Part shown: positions 31,527 to 40,631 of the stretch, in pieces | How the letters are laid out: each line of letters begins with the position of its first letter | Numbering within the stretch: position 1 is the first letter of the stretch | Assembly (NCBI GenBank): GCA_001247695.2 | Contig: LGRX02028936.1 | Span: 1 to 64,000, forward strand | DNA: 64,000 nt | Source of the DNA: Cymbomonas tetramitiformis | Taxonomy: Eukaryota; Chlorophyta; Pyramimonadophyceae; Pyramimonadales; Pyramimonadaceae | Direction of reading: 5' to 3' | Position numbers and translations under genes: made by a program | Notes under the pieces: generated by a model | What the model was told of the DNA's origin: nothing | The model's database searches: none | What the model saw: only the letters and a program-made list of their open reading frames with translations

Positions 31527-32429
31527 ATGCCTAAGCGCAAGTTTAAGCACGAAAACTTGAATGACGCTGAGATGATGGCTTTGCAAACGTCACAGCGATC
31601 CCAACGACGGACTCGTGATTCTCATGAAGCGAGTTTCATGAATAGCCCATCCGCCTTTCATGAGTGCGTGGAAGTTGAATACCTCCCCGCCATCAAGCCA
31701 ATGAACAAAGAATGGACACGGAAAATATTTGATGATGTTCACGCGGATAAAGAGGTACGAGTAAAGCGCACTGTTGTTCCAAAAGAACAAGTGGCTTTAC
31801 TCGTAGACAGCTTTAATCCGACGAACTTTATGCACGAAAAGAAGATCAAAAGCCGAACATTTGTCGACTTGTTTGCCGCGGGTTCCGAGATAAATCTAAA
31901 CTTGAAACCAGTTTTAGAAAGTCGTTTCGGAAAGGCCGAATTCAAGTTTATTTCAGTGGATAGTGACACTCAAGCAAAAAATGTGAAGGGCTGGGTCCCT
32001 ATGAACATCTTCCGTGTGCACGACAACTGGAAAGTGTTGGGTCAAAACGTCATTTGTGCACCGCCTACAAGTGGAATGAGTGACGCGGCTATCATGTACT
32101 TCGCAGAACACTGCAAGGATTTCTGCGCGTTTTTGGTGCCAGACATGTGGCTTGCTGACCGTGCCTATCCACTTCGACGAATGTGGTGGGCGAAAAAGCA
32201 AGAAGACAAGCTCATTTACGAGCTCGAGGGTGTTCAAGGCATGCGCTGGATTGTGTGTGTGAAAGAGAAGCGCAAAGGCCAAGATCTCTTCGCAAAGACT
32301 GGTGTGCAACTAAGTGCTAAGCCAGCAATGAAAAAAGCTTACGCCGAACGCAAGCAGGAAGCACTAGAAAGCGCTCCTAGTGATGGTGGAGATGCTCTTG
32401 AGGTTGCTTTGAGGAATGATGCTGCATAG
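31527..32429 (+). CDS. Putative SAM-dependent methyltransferase-like protein encoded by a TIR element
   Basis: The ATG at 31527 gives 300 residues; the frame is open a little further upstream but without another ATG. The N-terminal 60 residues are basic and polar (PKRKFKHEN, SQRSQRRTR). From residue 111 the pattern resembles a Rossmann-type methyltransferase: TFVDLFAAGSE (112-121) like the DLFAGxG SAM-binding motif, FISVDSDTQAKN (141-152) like strand 2 with its acidic residue, and NVICAPPTSGMS (174-185) where adenine methylases have (D/N)PP(Y/F). Hydrophobic strands follow (AFLVPDMWL, RWIVCVKEK). The APP replaces the classic acidic or Asn residue, so activity is uncertain. An N6-adenine methylase relative is the best guess; this comes from motif reading, not from a search. 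Confidence 0.5.
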   Translation: MPKRKFKHENLNDAEMMALQTSQRSQRRTRDSHEASFMNSPSAFHECVEVEYLPAIKPMNKEWTRKIFDDVHADKEVRVKRTVVPKEQVALLVDSFNPTNFMHEKKIKSRTFVDLFAAGSEINLNLKPVLESRFGKAEFKFISVDSDTQAKNVKGWVPMNIFRVHDNWKVLGQNVICAPPTSGMSDAAIMYFAEHCKDFCAFLVPDMWLADRAYPLRRMWWAKKQEDKLIYELEGVQGMRWIVCVKEKRKGQDLFAKTGVQLSAKPAMKKAYAERKQEALESAPSDGGDALEVALRNDAA

Positions 32430-32639
32430 ATGCTAGCGATACAAGGTCTCTCGGTAGGAACGCATGTAACATGGAACATACAACGACACGTATCTCATAT
32501 CATAGAAGTACATAATTTGAATTATGCACATATCGATGATATTATTGTACCGTGTATGCGTGACGGAATGCGTGTGCGTGTGAAATGCTTTGTGTTATGC
32601 TCGAATTTGTCTTTGGACGGAGTGTATATTTGTTGTTGA

Positions 32640-32731
32640 CACTGTTAAGAACTGCAAAAACGGACGGATTTTGCAAAAACGGACACGATTCTGTAAAAGC
32701 CGACACTGGCCGTGTTTAACCTAATCATTAT
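32640..32731 (-). repeat. Right 92-bp terminal inverted repeat
   Basis: It starts CACTGTTAAGAACTGC and ends CTAATCATTAT, the complement of the left repeat. It lies 210 bp after the stop of the methyltransferase-like ORF. Confidence 0.85.
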
Positions 32732-33133
32732 CATGGTCAACCGACGCAGTCATGCGATGCTCGTTGTCATCGCGACACCCCCCCCCCACTTCGTATGTTT
32801 TAAAGTTATAATCACGATCTCCGAATTCGCCTGCCAGGTCAAAGCCATCGCAGCACGAACATTGGTGCACAGTTGTTCATGTGCGATGTTGGATTTTGTA
32901 AGATTATCTGCTGTGATAAAGATCTTAGGATGCATGGAGCGTCATTGGTGCTTTCGCCCATCTTGGGCCCAGCGACCAACCATTTTACGCCCCTACGTTC
33001 ACCTTCCTTGGGAGAGTCTTGGGAGAGTCTTGGGAGAGACGAAGGGACATGTCGGGCGCATCGTGGATGTATCACCGATGCACCATCGGTGCACCTTGGG
33101 GTCAGAGGTGCGCCGCACGCTAGAAATAATGTG

Positions 33134-33567
33134 CAACGTCGTGCGGGTGAATTAGGAGAAGTCAACGAAGTCAAAGTCGAGAAGAGGATGGCGTTGAAGA
33201 TGGTGTTGACCTCTTTCGTCGTGTCCGCCAAATAAAAAAGAGCGGCATTGTTGGGGTCCTTCTGCTCGAACGCGCGCTGCAAGGACTTCACAATGGACGT
33301 CCAGAGCGTGTTACGGCGTACTTCGTCTCCATGAAAGGTGTCCTCCTTGGAGCCCAAGGCGTCGCGAGAGATTCTCTTGATGGTGTCGACGTCCCAAGTA
33401 GAATTCTGGACAGCCGCAGCTCGAGTCCGGTCCGGAGCCGTGAGGGTGACACCCGGAGAATTTGGCGTCGGTCTATAGCGAGACCTGACGTCGCGTGAAA
33501 AAATCGTGTCTAGTCGAATGCGATTGTTGGCCCCCAAGGGAGGCGTGACGTGAGAGTTAACACTCAT
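33134..33567 (-). pseudogene. TG-D1 gag-like protein, N-terminal segment
   Basis: It starts at the ATG at 33567 (MSVNSHVTPPLGANNRIRLD) and runs to ...NSPARR at the CACTA-like insertion. It is clearly related to the TG-D2 fragment at 880-1425 (WDVDTIKRISRDALG against WDVDVVKRVAKDTLG; NTIFNAILFSTLTSLTSPNSPAR against the matching block). Codons past 33134 in the same open frame belong to the inserted element. It continues in frame at 30973. Confidence 0.85.
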
Positions 33568-33952
33568 GACGAAAATCCAGTAGGTGGGAACGTTGGGGTA
33601 GAAGGCCGATGTCGAAGAACACAGAAAAGCGATGGTCGAGAGCCGTAAGATGCAGTGTCGGAACGGTTAACCCGTAACTGTGAAATTGCAAGATCGGAAA
33701 CGCGGCGGCCAAGGAATCCCACGACAAAAATTGATCAAGTTTCAGTCGAGTGAAATCCAACGCGGACGATACAAAATAATCCCAGGTAGGCGCACGCTGC
33801 AGCGATACCAAATCAATCCGCCCGTAAACTAGCTCTCGACCGCAACTGCGAAAATCACGACATCAAATTGGGCCCCCAACGTCCCACCAAGCGGAGCGGC
33901 TTAGCCACTCATGAAATCAAACATAGTGGAAGGTGCCTGGCGCACCATAACC

Positions 33953-34141
33953 TGTGAGATATATAGCTACGACTATATATTGAGTTACGGTCAGAATGCT
34001 TTCACTTTCGGTTTGCAAGAGTGTAAATACACATCAGATAGTCTCGGCTTTATGCCGGAAACCCTAAACCTGTGACACCCGTACTGTACCGAGTACTAGT
34101 ACAGATAATAGGAAGTGACACACGATGTGTCACATCCAGCA
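33953..34141 (-). repeat. TG-D1 5' LTR
   Basis: This 189-bp repeat is nearly identical to 27618-27805. TSD TGACA follows at 34142-34146. The minus-strand sequence immediately after the LTR is GGTTATGGTGCG. Confidence 0.9.
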
Positions 34142-34234
34142 TGACATACCATGACATGACATAGTATGACATGTATGACATGTATGACCGGTATGCCATG
34201 TATGACACATGTGTCATCGGTCATATCCCTGACA

Positions 34235-35130
34235 ACGTGCACGCAAAGAGTGGGCGTCAAAATTTATCAAATCTTTTATGAAAAATGTCAAATCTCCTGG
34301 GTACTCACTCTCGGTATCCCAAAATAAAAAACGCGCGCGAGATATATTTCACGCAAAAAATGTCGCGCGCGTTTTTCCATTTTCTTGAAAACGACGTCCG
34401 ACCTTCAGAAATCATGGTGATCGACTACGTGCACGCAAAGAGTGGGCGTCAAAAATCTCAATTTTTTTATATGGAAAATGTCGAAGCTCCTGGGTACTCA
34501 CTCTCGGTATCCCAAAATAAAAAACGCGCGCGAGATATATTTCACGCAAAAAATGTCGCGCGCGTTTTTCCATTTTCATGAAAACAACGTCCGACCTTCA
34601 GAAATCATGGTGATCGACTACGTGCACGCAAAGAGTGGGCGTCAAAAATTATCAAATCTTTTTATGAAAAATGTCAAATCTCCTGGGTACTCACCCTCGG
34701 TATCCCAAAATAAAAAACGCGCGCGAGATATATTTCACGCAAAAAATGTCGCGCGCGTTTTTCCATTTTCTTGAAAACGACGTCCGACCTTCAGAAATCA
34801 TGGTGATCGACTACGTGCACGCAAAGAGTGGGCGTCAAAAATCTCAATTTTTTTAATGGAAAATGTCGAAGCTCCTGGGTACTCACTCTCGGTATCCCAA
34901 AATAAAAAACGCGCGCGAGATATATTTCACGCAAAAAATGTCGCGCGCGTTTTTCCATTTTCATGAAAACAACGTCCGACCTTCAGAAATCATGGTGATC
35001 GACTACGTGCACGCAAAGACCAAAGAGTGGGCGTCAAAAATTATCAAATCTTTTTATGAAAAATGTCAAATCTCCTGGGTATTCACTCTCGGTATCCCAA
35101 AATAAAAAACGCGCGCGAGATATATTTCAT
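34235..35130 (+). repeat. 192/193-bp satellite with alternating monomers
   Basis: Units begin with ACGTGCACGCAAAG at 34235, 34427, 34620, 34813 and 35005; the fifth is partial. Monomers 1, 3 and 5 share CTTTTTATGAAAAATGTCAAATC. Monomers 2 and 4 share AATTTTTTTA...GGAAAATGTCGAAGC and ATGAAAACAACG. The array is therefore a two-monomer higher-order repeat of about 385 bp. Each unit contains TCGCGCGCG near a CGCGCGCGAGATATAT block. ORFs of 60-110 codons through it arise from the repeat and are not genes. Confidence 0.9.
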
Positions 35131-36598
35131 GCAAGTTTCGACGAATATTGGCTGAAATTAATTCCGAATTTTCAGAATTAAAAATACGGCAGTTTTGGGA
35201 AAATTCGGGGGTCACCTTCTCGCGCGATCTTCGGGCGCCCCACTTCATCAATGAAGGGTCCATGAGGTGGGCGAAAGGAGAACTGGTCACTGGGTCGGTC
35301 GGGTTGCAGGTGACACCAATATAGTGTCACTAGTCTACTTGACTACTTGAGCTGCTTGAGACCTTGAGCCCTTGAAGAATCCCTATCCAAAGAGCATCTA
35401 ACCTTATTGAACTCGGTACAACCATGCCTTATGGGAGCAGACGAACCACCTCGCGCGCTGCCACACCTTCTATGGAACCGAGGTGACATGCGCGGATGCG
35501 CGACCGACAGGTTCGGGCAGTCTCGGCGACACCACGCCCGCTCTTCGTTGCCCCTTAATTTATGAGCAGCACTATATTTGTTCATATATGAGAGAATATG
35601 AGAGAATATGAGAGAATGTGAGAGAATAACATAAATTAACATAAATTCATTTATTTATTGAAATAAAAGGTAATGGGTACCGGGTAATGGGTTGTTTATA
35701 AAAGTATATCAAAGGAAGAATATCATTTTGTATATTTATTTATTATTATTTGAAAATGTTTTTTAAAATGCCCATTGCCCCATACCCATTACCCTATTTT
35801 ATTAAATACGCATTTGAACTAAATTACGATTTCTGACGTGATTCTCACGTATTTTCTCGAACCTAAAGCCTAAACCCAGAACCTAATCCCTAAATCTACT
35901 GAAATTTTGGGGGTCGACGAAGGGGACCCCCACCGGCGATGAAATCGGCAAAATTTAATTTTTGTGACCCCTAGACACCCCCAGAGACCCCGACGACCCA
36001 TGACGTATTTCTCGTAATTTCTTAACCCTAGACTCGAACCCTAAGCATACGAAATGGGAAGGGGGTCGACGAAGGGGTCCCCATCGGCGATTAAATCGGC
36101 AAATCTTAATTTTTGTGACCCCTAGACACCCCCACAGACCCCCGATGACAGGGCTGTCATAATCTCAAATTGGATAGCTTAAGTTAGTCAATGATAGCCA
36201 AACTATAGAGTACAGTTCTGTACTCTGTCAGCACTGTCATACAGTCTTAATTTGTACTATTGAGCTCTCTGTGCTTAACACGGCATGAGAGTCTACTGTT
36301 TTCCTAGTTTCTACGATGTAAAACTGCAAGGTACGTTGTAAAACTGCTTGTAAAACTGCACAACACTGGCTCGGGTGTGTGCGCGCGTGCACACGGACCC
36401 ACACACGAAAGATGCAAGGTACAACTGACCTTCAAAATGTGAATTTTCTTTGGGTATGATTCATAATTTACAATAAAGGGTCGACAGGTAAAAAAGTTGA
36501 AGGTGGCAAGGCACAAAATGCCACAAACATCACGCCCCCGCCACCACAATCCCACTGTTCGAAACATCTGACTGGTGCAATTCAATAATCTTGTGAGT
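35131..36598. other. Non-coding region with short repeats
   Basis: Right of the satellite are GAGAGAATAT repeats (35589-35627), an inverted pair GGGTACCGGGTAATGGG / CCCATACCCATTACCC near 35675 and 35785, and two tandem copies of a roughly 155-bp unit near 35840-36145 (shared GGGGGTCGACGAAGGGG, CGGCGATxAAATCGGCAAA and TTTTTGTGACCCCTAGACACCCCC). No gene is supported. The minus-strand ORF at 36304-36585 lies downstream of the BART gene and is not supported. Confidence 0.5.
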
Positions 36599-37509
36599 CT
36601 AATAGTGGCTACCCTCGTAAGGATGTTGCTTGTGAAGGGTGTCCGACAGCTCGAAGTACCACTTTTTCAAGCCAACCTTTCCTGAACTATAATTAATCAT
36701 CATTTCATAAAAGTTTTGATACTCACTGGCGGCAAGTATTCGATCCATACCTGCACAGCAATGAACTCTGAGTCCTCAACAACAACACTCCAGTCAAGGA
36801 GCACCCTGATCTGTGGCTAGATGCAGCGGTACGAAGATGTGGAAGGGCTTGTGACAAAATCCTCGGTTGTCATTTCAAAGTGCCATTCAAAATGAAAGAA
36901 CTCACCGCTCATCTTGAATATGCATAATTAGCGACTTCTCTTACAAGAAAGAGTACTCTTCGGACTCTCCACAGTTCTCCTTTGGATCACGCGATGTGCT
37001 GATATGTGTGAGTGTGCGTGTGCGTGTGTGCGCGCGCGCGTGCTGTGCTTACCGTCCAATTGCGGAACCATGCCGACGTCCTTCAGCATCTTACACATGT
37101 CTTTCATTTTTTCCATATTCAAGTCTTCGGACTCTAAGAAGTCTGCAACAACTCAGCCCTGAGCAGGGCTCACTAAGGCATATAGAATTTCAACTCAAAG
37201 TTTGACGGAAGGACATTGATTCGGAAGGCCCTTCTGCTTGAGTAAATTCTCGGCTTAACCGGCACACAATACGACAGCAAGTAGAGCTGGAATTGCTGAA
37301 TTTGAGGAACGTTCTCAGCTCCGAACATAAGAAACAACCTTGAAGTCGAACTTCGATGAGCTGTTCGTACTCGATATGAAGTTCTTTATACCTATGAGGA
37401 TGCTCGTCTCCTTCTACGGGCTGGAACGTGCTGACGTGCGCTTCAATGAAACCGGTTATCTGTTGGATAAAGGCGGCTGACAAACAAAACTCCTGCATAC
37501 GTTCTAACA
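36599..37509 (-). CDS. BART-domain protein (ARL2-binding-protein-like), three exons visible
   Basis: Exons on the minus strand are 37509 (or earlier) to 37339, 37142-37053 and 36750-36599. Donors CAAG|GTTGTT and GACG|GTAAGC, acceptors TTGCAG and GTGCAG, and matching phases (both introns phase 1) join them into one frame ending at a TAG at 36599-36601. The product has MQEFCLSAAFIQQITGFIEA, then YKELHIEYEQLIEVRLQ|DFLESED, and near the end MDRILAASEYQNFYEMM. This order (F-x-F helices, Y.eIh.ey..LvE..L, then a C-terminal .aa.e(y/f)..F..MM) is that of the BART domain of ARL2BP and CFAP36, which bind ARL2/ARL3 GTPases, often in cilia. Upstream exons are not resolved. A host gene. Confidence 0.6.
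36984..37045. repeat. GT/GC microsatellite in a BART-gene intron
   Basis: A run of GTGTGAGTGTGCGTGTGCGTGTG and GCGCGCGCG lies in the intron between the second and third visible exons. It is simple sequence with no further function visible. Confidence 0.7.
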
Positions 37510-38122
37510 CTGCCCACGCCCCAAGCCTCAATACAGTTTTTCTGATACCGTTGAGCGACCGAGAACGTGCCACACGCCAAAACTGCACTAAAAACACTTT
37601 TTTTCGTGGATGTTCGTGCGGCGTTTGCAAAGACCGGTCAATATAGGTCCTTATCAATATACTCCTGAGATTTTCGTGAATATCCACACGCCAGCAGACC
37701 AAACTAACACAGCAACCGTCTGTGTTCACCATCAGTTATTCGTGAAACACACGTCAAGGAGGGGACAGTAAGTAAAATCTCCATGTACAAGCGACTCCTT
37801 TCGATTCCTCGCAGCACTGGAATGCAGCGACCATCAGAAGGGGTGCGACCTACAAGGCGACACTGCACGGCGCCAATGAGCTGGTGCAAAGGTTTTGCTG
37901 CAAGTGAAAGATATAGCTCAAAATATGACAGGCTCATAGAAAACACCTTCCACATACTCTTCCAAATTCACCGACATGGCTCTTCTGTATCTTATCCAGA
38001 TTGTACTATATCAGCTGAATTCGAGTCGCTACAAAATTGACCTTCGTGTTTTGCCTTATTCTTTAAGGAATTCCCAGGGGGGGGGAGGGCAAGATATTTT
38101 GTCATTCCCAGGGGGGGAAATA
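37510..38122. other. Probable upstream part of the BART gene, exons unresolved
   Basis: The minus-strand frame continues open from the BART exon to 37732, and another 83-codon minus frame covers 37704-37955. Neither shows a domain. Candidate splice signals exist (for example AAAATCTCAG|GAG near 37671), but I cannot fix a start codon or promoter. Confidence 0.3.
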
Positions 38123-38470
38123 GGGGGCGCGAAGCGCCCCCGAGGTTGGGGGCGCGAAGCGCCGCTGTTTCGGGGGTGCGAAGCGCCCCTGAGGTTGGGG
38201 GCGCGAAGCGCCTTTGTTTCGGGGGCGCGAAGCGCCCCCACAGGTTCGGGGGGATGAGGGGGGCGCGAAGCGTCTCGCAATTGACTTGGCCCCGCAGCAG
38301 GGTGAACAGGGGGGGTGAGGGGGAGAGGCGCGAAGCGCCTCGCAATCTCGGGCCCGCAGGCGCCGAACAAATCGAGGCGAAGGAGAGGGGGGGCGAAGCG
38401 CCTCGTAGTGTTGGCCCCGCTCGCCCGCAGGGGCCAAAAAAATCAGAGGGGGTGAGGAGGTTGGGAGGCG
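38123..38470. repeat. GC-rich palindromic minisatellite (GGCGCGAAGCGCC)
   Basis: About nine copies of a short palindrome, GGCGCGAAGCGCC (GAA loop), occur. The first five are spaced 24-25 bp apart with GAGGTTGGG or TTTCGGG linkers, the later ones irregularly (near 38262, 38329, 38392 and 38468). The composition is far from that of the surrounding DNA. ORFs through it on both strands are repeat artefacts. Confidence 0.85.
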
Positions 38471-39127
38471 CGGAACGCCTTGTGATTTTGGCCAGCATGG
38501 GCCAACACGTTTTGAGCGAGGCGGAGGGGGTAGGCGTCTTGTGAATTATTTGGCGCCGTAAGGGCCGGAAAGCTCTAGGGGGAGGTGGGGGGGCTCCGCC
38601 GTATATCCCCCATGATAGTAAAATTTCCAAGTGAGAGAGTACGGTAAATCACTTGCCATTAAGAAAACAGAAAATTCAGGCCAGCGTCTTTCAATGTACG
38701 TAGAGTTGTTACACATGCGGGGGTTGTATTAAATGTGATGGAATTTTGGAAAACGTTGGTTGATTCCTTAACGTCGAGTTTTCTCAACGGGTGAGTGATT
38801 ACTGTAGTCTCGACTAAACACCTTAAGGGTGAATTGCCATACCGCGCATAGTTTCCCGTAAACTTGTCCTCACGTTTTCCGCGAGAGCTCGAGTTCTAGA
38901 CACCCTTTTGCAACGATTCTTCGCTTAACTGATAATATGGAATTGGGCGGATGGCATAGTACCTCCTTATCACTCGTTCCGCAGGCGCGCACCTCAATAT
39001 TTGTGACCCACCACCTCCGTCCAAACTTAAGAAAATTCGGTTGAGCGGTCGGCATGGGGCATTTGCGGGCATGCGCCAATAGCATGACCGGCTTATCGGC
39101 CTCATGTTATGAGTGGGTAATACCACG
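38471..39127. other. Unassigned sequence left of TG-B0
   Basis: No TIR, LTR or domain is seen. The minus-strand ORF that enters TG-B0 gag continues here to 38896, but its residues after GTDGKPSAVV no longer match TG-B1, so 39128 is a breakpoint and not a natural C-terminus. Confidence 0.4.
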
Positions 39128-39592
39128 GCGGAGGGCTTACCGTCCGTCCCCAGCACCTGCTTCTCACGTGCTGCCGCCCCATCGTCCGACTGTGCCCATG
39201 CCTGGAAGATGGCCACGACGAGAGCCTGAAGCGAGCGGAGAGTAACCCCGCTGAGGTCACCCGCAAGCGGATAACGCACCTTCACCGCCGCGTAGAAGAT
39301 TGGGTCGAGGCGGTTGTACAGCGAGAGCTTGCGGGTCTCGTCGGTGGGCCGCCAGTCAGGAGCGCGGTTATCCCGCACCAGACGTTGCTCACGAGCCAAG
39401 ATCGGCTGCGGGTCAACGCCCGCGGGATAACGAAGAGCCGCGTGCTCCTGCTGGTGGCTCTCGCGTAGGGCTGCCGGTACGCTCCCCTTGATGATGTCGA
39501 TGAGAGCCCGACGTCCATCCCGGTCAGCCGAAGAGTCCGTACCCCGAAGCCAGGTGTCAGCCACAGAGTTCCGCTCCACGACGAGGGCCAAG
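39128..39592 (-). pseudogene. TG-B0 gag-like protein, middle fragment
   Basis: Reading from 39592 leftwards the frame encodes ALVVERNSVADTWLRGTDSS, DGRRALIDIIKG and LYNRLDPIFYAAVKVRYPLA, matching TG-B1 nearly residue for residue up to the breakpoint at 39128. Here the codon that is a stop in TG-B1 (near 58525) is still CAG (LRSLQALVV). The upstream half lies at 54921-55661, on the far side of a hAT element and Chr-2. Confidence 0.85.
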
Positions 39593-40618
39593 CAGAGAAC
39601 ATGGCCTTACTTTTCCCCAACGGTCCGCATTCGCTATTTTCATAGGCCAGCCATCGGCCAAGCCGGCCTACGGCCGGCAATTCATCGGCCGGCCTTCGGC
39701 CGAAGTGGCCAAGCTTTCACCTCGCTCGCTTCCTCATGGTCGCTTGCGACGGCCAACTATCGGCCAACCTTTTTTTGGCATCACTATTATTTGCGTGTCA
39801 TCGCACTCGCATGCCGATTTTGGGGATTGTTCACATGCCGCACTCTCGGGTGCCGTCGCCTGCCGTATAAGTGTGCTCCTAGAGGCTTTGATGTATGCGC
39901 AATCGATCTAAGAAGGTGGCTAGACCAAATTCGAATGATGTCGCCACCAAAACGACCAAAAACTATTTTCCAGAAAGTACAGACAGCCGCCCCGATTTTG
40001 GGGATTGTTCACATGCCGCACTATCCGGTGCGTTCTCACGCGCACAAGTTCGTAATAGATGCGAGGACTGCGACTGTCCTCTGAGTTGGGATCCACGACA
40101 GTGCTGTTATCAGGCGAATAAGACGCGCACGGGTCAGAGGTGGCACACGCGCCCTGATTAGACAAACTAGTAGGATCCGAACCCCACTGAAACCGTGCAC
40201 AACGAGCTACACATAACAAAGTGAGAAGCACACCCAGCATAGTGTAAAGTCCCATATCGTTTACGCTTCAGAAATTCGTTTGCGTTCGTTCTGGCGACGG
40301 AGTTTGAAGATGTTGGAAGGTGTGAAAACAAGTGGTTGACGGTGTTCTGCGGTGTGTATGGTAAGACCGTTGGATGTCGATGTCGTTGTGCGCGAATTAT
40401 CGAATCCAGCGGCCACACATCGGCCAACCCGGCCTAGGTCGAATATCGATCGGCTCAAGCAGCGGCCACCTGTCGGCCAGGGTGGCTGAGACCCATTATC
40501 CCTCATTTACCCTTTGGCGGGCGTCGGCCCAGAGCAGGGTAAAGCATCGGCCCGCCAGCGGCCCGGAGCGGTGTCGAGCGGCCCCGGGCCGGCCCGCCAC
40601 GGTAGGCAATGTACCCTG
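39593..40618. mobile_element. hAT-type non-autonomous transposon in TG-B0
   Basis: The ends are CAGAGAACATGGCCT and, as complement, CAGGGTACATTGCCT, the CAGNG start typical of hAT elements. An exact 8-bp TSD, GGGCCAAG, is at 39585-39592 and 40619-40626; the uninterrupted site can be read in TG-B1 near 58885. Inside are repeated (C)GGCC(A/G)xxxxxCGGCC motifs at both ends and two copies of GATTTTGGGGATTGTTCACA (near 39814 and 39995). Small ORFs exist but none resembles a transposase. Confidence 0.88.
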
Positions 40619-40631
40619 GGGCCAAGACGTC

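Larger units (their letters stand above)
31387..32731 (+). mobile_element. 1.35-kb element with 92-bp TIRs carrying a methyltransferase-like gene
   Basis: Inverted repeats at 31387-31478 and 32640-32731 are each 92 bp and differ at only a few positions. They begin ATAATGATTAGG and contain direct GTCCGTTTTTGCA repeats. CATGG flanks both sides (31381-31385 and 32732-32736), a possible 5-6-bp duplication with a mismatch at its edge, so the outer boundary is uncertain by a few bases. The only substantial ORF between the repeats is the methyltransferase-like one. No transposase is present. Confidence 0.8.
30976..33133. mobile_element. CACTA-like DNA transposon (non-autonomous), host of the methyltransferase-carrying element
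   Basis: The ends are inverted repeats starting CACATTATTTCTA followed by GTGCGGC. A 2-bp CA duplication lies at 30974-30975 and 33134-33135; removing the element with it restores the gag codons for ARRWVEA. Tandem subterminal repeats occur on both sides: GCCCAGGTTAG units at about 31080-31118 and CTTGGGAGAGT units at about 33008-33038. A CAC terminus, a 2-3-bp TSD and subterminal repeats are typical of EnSpm/CACTA elements. About 0.8 kb remains once the nested element is removed, with no transposase. Confidence 0.75.
27618..34141 (-). mobile_element. TG-D1: gag-only LTR element, split by two DNA transposons
   Basis: The LTRs at 27618-27805 and 33953-34141 both run TGTGAGATATATAG...ATCCAGCA on the plus strand. 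TSD TGACA is at 27613-27617 and 34142-34146. On the minus strand a CCAGGGTGGTG tract precedes the 3' LTR and GGTTATGG follows the 5' LTR. The gag ORF is broken by a TIR element (29310-30394) and a CACTA-like element (30976-33133). Without these it is about 3.3 kb, the same size as TG-C1 and TG-B1. No RT or integrase is present. Confidence 0.92.
27156..34234 (-). mobile_element. Chr-3: minus-strand chromovirus LTR, split by TG-D1 and invaded at its end by Chr-1
   Basis: The segments 27156-27617 and 34142-34234 together read, on the minus strand, as one chromovirus LTR from TGTCAGGGATATGACC (34234) to a TGACA end. The final 6 bp (TGTCAC on plus) also remain at 14923-14928 on the far side of Chr-1. 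No internal region of this copy follows, so it looks like a solo or truncated LTR between Chr-0 gag and the satellite at 34235. No clear TSD was found for it. Confidence 0.7.

Noticed and set aside
34285..35105. ORFs of 60-110 codons in the satellite
   Set aside because: They repeat the same peptide because the DNA is a tandem satellite, and the mix of 192- and 193-bp units breaks the frame.
37992..38630. Pro/Arg-rich ORFs over the GC-rich minisatellite
   Set aside because: Frames on both strands are repeat artefacts with low-complexity products.
38896..39127. Natural C-terminus of the TG-B0 protein
   Set aside because: Similarity to TG-B1 stops sharply at 39128, so the following residues are fortuitous.
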